Source: Candidatus Neomicrothrix sp. UBA4742 (GTDB lineage: Bacteria; Actinomycetota; Acidimicrobiia; Acidimicrobiales; Acidimicrobilacustridaceae). Taken from it: a DNA stretch of 8,627 nt. A program made the position numbers and the translations under genes. Shown here piece by piece: positions 6,269 to 8,627 of this stretch. The stretch spans positions 1,008-9,634 of the forward strand of contig DHIQ01000253.1 of NCBI GenBank assembly GCA_002403895.1. Direction: 5' to 3'. Within the stretch, counting starts at the first letter, position 1. Every line of letters starts with the position of its first letter. The notes beneath the pieces were generated by a model. The model had not been told where the DNA came from, did not search any database, and saw only the letters and a list, made by a program, of their open reading frames with translations.

Positions 6269-7391
6269 CCTCGACCACTTCACGCCGCAGCACTTCGAAC
6301 TGGCCGGCGCCGATGGCCGACCGGGCCCGGCGCATGAGATTTAGGCACCAGTGGACGTTGTGGATGGTCAAAAGCCGTCCGGCCGTGGGTTCCTGCACCC
6401 GCAGGAGATGGCGAAGGTAGGCCCGCGACCAGCGGCCGCACACGGTGCAGGTGCACGCCTCGTCCAGCGGGCCCGAGGCCCGGGCGTGCCCGGCGTTGCG
6501 CAGGTTCAACCGTCCGGCATCGGTGAAGATGGTGCCGTGGCGGGCGGCCCGGGTGGGCATGACACAGTCGAACAGGTCCACCCCCCGGGCGATGCCCTCC
6601 ACGAACCCGATCGGGTCGCCCACCCCCATGAGGTAGCGGGGCTGGTCAGCTGGCAACGCGGCGGTGACGACCTCGAGCGCGGGCAACATCTCGTCGCGGG
6701 GTTCTCCCACCGACAGGCCGCCGATGCCATAGCCGTCGAAGCCGACCTCGAGGGTGCGGCCCGTGCTCTCGGCCCGCAACTGGAGGTCGACCCCGCCCTG
6801 CACGATGCCGAACTGGGCTTGGCTCCGCTGGGCATCGGTGTGTCCGCCGTCCCGGCCGGCCAGGAAGGCGGCCCGACCCCGCTCCGCCCACGCGGCGGTG
6901 CGGTCGACGGCGGCGCGGACGACGGCCTCGGTGGCCGGGAGCGCGGGACATACGTCGAGCACCATCTGGATGTCCGCTCCAAGGGTGCGCTGGATGTCGA
7001 CCGCCGACTCGGGCGTGAGGTGATGGGTACTGCCGTCATAGGTGGAGCGGAAGATGGCCCCCTCGTCGGACAACTTGGGCTCCAGCGAGAAGATCTGGAA
7101 CCCGCCCGAGTCGGTCAGGACGTGGCCGTCCCAGGCCAAGAAGCCGTGCAGGTCACCCAGCTCGTCGATCACGTCCGCGCCGGGCCGCAACATGAGGTGG
7201 TAGGTGTTGCCCAGCATGATCTCGACACCCAGGTCCTCGAGGTCGATGGACGACAGGGTGCGCACCGAACCCCGGGTGCCGACGGGCATGAACACCGGTG
7301 TCCCGAACGAGCCGCGCGGGGTGTGGACCCGACCGGCACGGGCCAGGCCGTCGATGGCGTCGATCTCCATCTCCACCACGCGGTCACTCAC
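6258..7391 (-). CDS. tgt: tRNA-guanine transglycosylase (queuosine pathway)
   Basis: Cytosolic enzyme that swaps guanine-34 for preQ1 in the wobble position of GUN-anticodon tRNAs. The 377 residues match bacterial Tgt. Seen: TIM-barrel core with GNTYHL at 61-66; TDSGGFQIF at 93-101 with the acid/base aspartate D94; FGIVQGG at 194-200; GGLSVGE at 224-230, whose valine fits preQ1-using bacterial enzymes; YLMGVG at 253-258; and DLFDCVMPTR at 272-281 with the nucleophile aspartate D275. The zinc site is intact: C313, C315, C318 and H344. Starts GTG, overlapping the queA stop as GTGA, with GGTGAGGT nearby; in-frame GTG codons 5 and 6 and ATG codon 8 are less likely starts. Its partner queA lies directly upstream, as in many bacteria. 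The preQ1 biosynthesis genes are not in this window, so the cell may make or import the base from elsewhere. Confidence 0.97.
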   Translation of the reverse strand: MSDRVVEMEIDAIDGLARAGRVHTPRGSFGTPVFMPVGTRGSVRTLSSIDLEDLGVEIMLGNTYHLMLRPGADVIDELGDLHGFLAWDGHVLTDSGGFQIFSLEPKLSDEGAIFRSTYDGSTHHLTPESAVDIQRTLGADIQMVLDVCPALPATEAVVRAAVDRTAAWAERGRAAFLAGRDGGHTDAQRSQAQFGIVQGGVDLQLRAESTGRTLEVGFDGYGIGGLSVGEPRDEMLPALEVVTAALPADQPRYLMGVGDPIGFVEGIARGVDLFDCVMPTRAARHGTIFTDAGRLNLRNAGHARASGPLDEACTCTVCGRWSRAYLRHLLRVQEPTAGRLLTIHNVHWCLNLMRRARSAIGAGQFEVLRREVVEAWS

Positions 7392-8446
7392 GACGGGCGG
7401 ACCTCACCCGAGAGCTCGGGCCAGCGGTCGTGACGGGTCAGCAACATGGCGTCACCGAAAGACAGGAACCGGTAGTTGTCGGCCAGGGCGGTGGCGTAGA
7501 GGTCACGCCACCGTGGGCCGGCGAAGGCGTCCACCATGACCAGCAGCGACGAGCGGGGCAGGTGGAAGTTGGTGACGAGCCGGTCGACGACCTGGAACTC
7601 GAAGTCGCCATGGATGAACAGCTCGGTGTGGCCTTCGAGCTGACCGGTGGCCGCCGCGCTCTCCAGCGCCCGGACGGTGGTTGTGCCGATGGCGACGACG
7701 CGTCCGCCGGCCTCACGAGCGCGGCCGATGGCCTCGAGGGTGGTCGGCGGGACCCGGTAGCGCTCGGCGTGCATGGTGTGGTCCTCGACCTTGGCGGCCG
7801 TCATGGGTCGGAATGTGCCCAACCCCACCACCAGCTCGACGGGCACCGCGGGCACCCCTTGCCGTTCCAACCGATGGAGCAGGGCCGGCGTGAGGTGGAG
7901 ACCGGCGGTGGGTGCGGCGGCCGAGGCCGGGCGTTCGGAATAGACGGTCTGGTAGCGCTCGGGGTCCTCGAGACCCCCGGTCAAATACGGCGGGAGCGGC
8001 ATCTCGCCGGCCACGTCGAGGGCCTCGGTGAGCGACGCCCCTACCAACTCGACCAACACCAGCCGCACGCCGTCACCCAGGTCCTCGCCCACCACGACCG
8101 AGATCATGTCGGTGCGCGTGCTGTGGAGCCGGGTACCGGGAACGATCCGGCGGCTGGGGCGGACCAGCGCTTCCCACCGGCCATCCCCTCGTTCCTCGAC
8201 GAGGAGCACCTCGGCCGCACCGCCGGTGGGCTTGACCAGAGGCAGGCGGGCCGGCATGACCCGGGTGGTGTTGACCACGACCAGGTCGCCGGGCTCGACC
8301 ACGTCGGGCAGATCGTGGACGCTTCGGTGCTCGACCCCGGCGCCCGGTCCCCGGTCTACGAGGAGTCGGGCGGCGTCGCGGGGCTCGATTGGGATCTGGG
8401 CGATGCGCTCGGCCGGCAGCTCGTAGTCGAAGTCGGCCGTGTCCAC
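7388..8446 (-). CDS. queA: S-adenosylmethionine:tRNA ribosyltransferase-isomerase
   Basis: Cytosolic enzyme that transfers and rearranges the ribosyl part of S-adenosylmethionine onto preQ1-tRNA to give epoxyqueuosine. The 352 residues match the family (about 340-356). Seen: the N-terminal FDYELPAERIAQ block at 6-17; VVVNTTRVMPARL at 57-69; DPERYQTVYS at 161-170; AAPTAGLHLT at 177-186; GTFRPM at 210-215; DHTMHAERY at 222-230; VVAIGTTTVRALES at 250-263; VTNFHLPRSSLL at 291-302; and YRFLSFGDAMLL at 325-336. These cover the length of the family. Small departures from the usual pattern are LPPYLTGG where PPYI-x-R is common, and LHLT for LHFT. Starts GTG, 19 bp after the ruvB stop. No Shine-Dalgarno-like sequence precedes it, and a TAACCT box 8 bases upstream raises the option of leaderless translation. 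It overlaps tgt by 4 bases. Confidence 0.96.
   Translation of the reverse strand: MDTADFDYELPAERIAQIPIEPRDAARLLVDRGPGAGVEHRSVHDLPDVVEPGDLVVVNTTRVMPARLPLVKPTGGAAEVLLVEERGDGRWEALVRPSRRIVPGTRLHSTRTDMISVVVGEDLGDGVRLVLVELVGASLTEALDVAGEMPLPPYLTGGLEDPERYQTVYSERPASAAAPTAGLHLTPALLHRLERQGVPAVPVELVVGLGTFRPMTAAKVEDHTMHAERYRVPPTTLEAIGRAREAGGRVVAIGTTTVRALESAAATGQLEGHTELFIHGDFEFQVVDRLVTNFHLPRSSLLVMVDAFAGPRWRDLYATALADNYRFLSFGDAMLLTRHDRWPELSGEVRPS
7401..7406 (-). promoter_or_regulatory. Ribosome binding site of tgt (TGAGGT)
   Basis: TGAGGT on the minus strand lies 9 bases before the GTG at 7389-7391, within the end of queA. It supports the overlapping GTGA start over the in-frame starts 12 to 21 bases further in. 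Confidence 0.5.
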
Positions 8447-8454
8447 GGCGGGTC

Positions 8455-8460
8455 AGGTTA
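8455..8460 (-). promoter_or_regulatory. Candidate -10 box for leaderless queA
   Basis: TAACCT on the minus strand in the 19-bp ruvB-queA gap, ending 8 bases before the queA GTG, fits the actinobacterial TAnnnT -10 pattern at the distance expected if transcription begins at or next to the start codon. No convincing -35 box is seen, and there is no ribosome binding site. The same hexamer forms the -10 candidate ahead of yajC. Confidence 0.3.
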
Positions 8461-8465
8461 GGGGG

Positions 8466-8627
8466 TCAGCCGAACAGCGCGGGCGGCTCGTCGGCGGCGG
8501 CCATCGCGGCACTCGGCGGCGCGATGAGCCCAAGATGAGCCCACGCCGCCGGCGTCACCACCCGGCCACGGGGAGTGCGCATGAGCAAGCCCTGCTGGAT
8601 GAGGAACGGCTCGTACACGTCCTCGAT
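8466..8627 (-). CDS. ruvB: Holliday junction ATP-dependent helicase RuvB, C-terminal end (partial)
   Basis: Only the last 53 residues and the stop are inside the window; the 5' part lies beyond the right edge. RuvB is the hexameric ATPase that drives branch migration of Holliday junctions with RuvA. The visible part begins [20 protein letters not shown] and continues GRVVTPAAW, which matches the winged-helix DNA-binding end of RuvB with its RTPRGR motif (17-22). About 20 Ala/Pro-rich residues follow and end in LFG, a common type of variable tail. The ATPase domain cannot be seen. queA follows 19 bp later, so ruvB may share a transcript with it; ruvB-queA-tgt order is widespread in bacteria. 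Confidence 0.93.
   Translation of the reverse strand: MEDVYEPFLIQQGLLMRTPRGRVVTPAAWAHLGLIAPPSAAMAAADEPPALFG

Noticed and set aside
4489..6420. 643-codon open frame on the plus strand antisense to secD, yajC and the end of tgt
   Set aside because: It lies opposite clearly conserved genes, its product is Gly/Arg/His-rich with no recognisable domain, and long antisense frames are expected in GC-rich coding DNA with strong third-position bias.

Overview
The window is a compact, GC-rich run of housekeeping genes, all on the minus strand. In transcription order (high to low coordinate) they are ruvB (3' end only), queA, tgt, yajC, secD, secF, apt and rel. Apart from about 100 bases at each edge and two short gaps, it is almost entirely coding. 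The high GC, frequent GTG starts (queA, tgt, secD, rel), an actinobacterial-type Rel and a separate SecD and SecF, with a Thr/Ala/Pro-rich insert in SecD, point to an actinobacterium. The block yajC-secD-secF-(one gene)-apt-relA is familiar from mycobacteria. Here queA-tgt sits between ruvB and yajC, as it does in many non-actinobacterial genomes, and secF runs directly into apt. A deep actinobacterial lineage such as Acidimicrobiia is my best guess, but it is an inference.

Region by region. Positions 8466-8627 hold the last 53 residues of RuvB (Holliday-junction branch migration). queA and tgt (7388-8446 and 6258-7391) overlap by 4 bases and supply two steps of queuosine tRNA modification: Tgt inserts preQ1 and QueA converts it to epoxyqueuosine. 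A 116-bp gap (6142-6257) holds two GC-rich hairpins and a candidate promoter. yajC, secD and secF (5815-6141, 4072-5808, 2933-4075) encode the accessory membrane complex that uses the proton gradient to help SecYEG-SecA export. yajC and secD are 6 bp apart, and secD and secF overlap by 4 bases. apt (2379-2933) shares one base with secF and salvages adenine to AMP. A 67-bp gap (2312-2378) with two small hairpins that can pair alternatively precedes rel (86-2311), the bifunctional (p)ppGpp synthetase/hydrolase. Nothing identifiable lies in 1-85.

The cluster groups tRNA modification, protein export, purine salvage and stringent response. The tight overlaps suggest co-translation within queA-tgt and within yajC-secD-secF-apt. 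I found no mobile element, CRISPR array, RNA gene or novel accessory system. The points worth a second look are small: possible RNA structure ahead of rel, a possible leaderless start of queA, hairpins and a promoter candidate ahead of yajC, and lineage-specific low-complexity segments in SecD and SecF.
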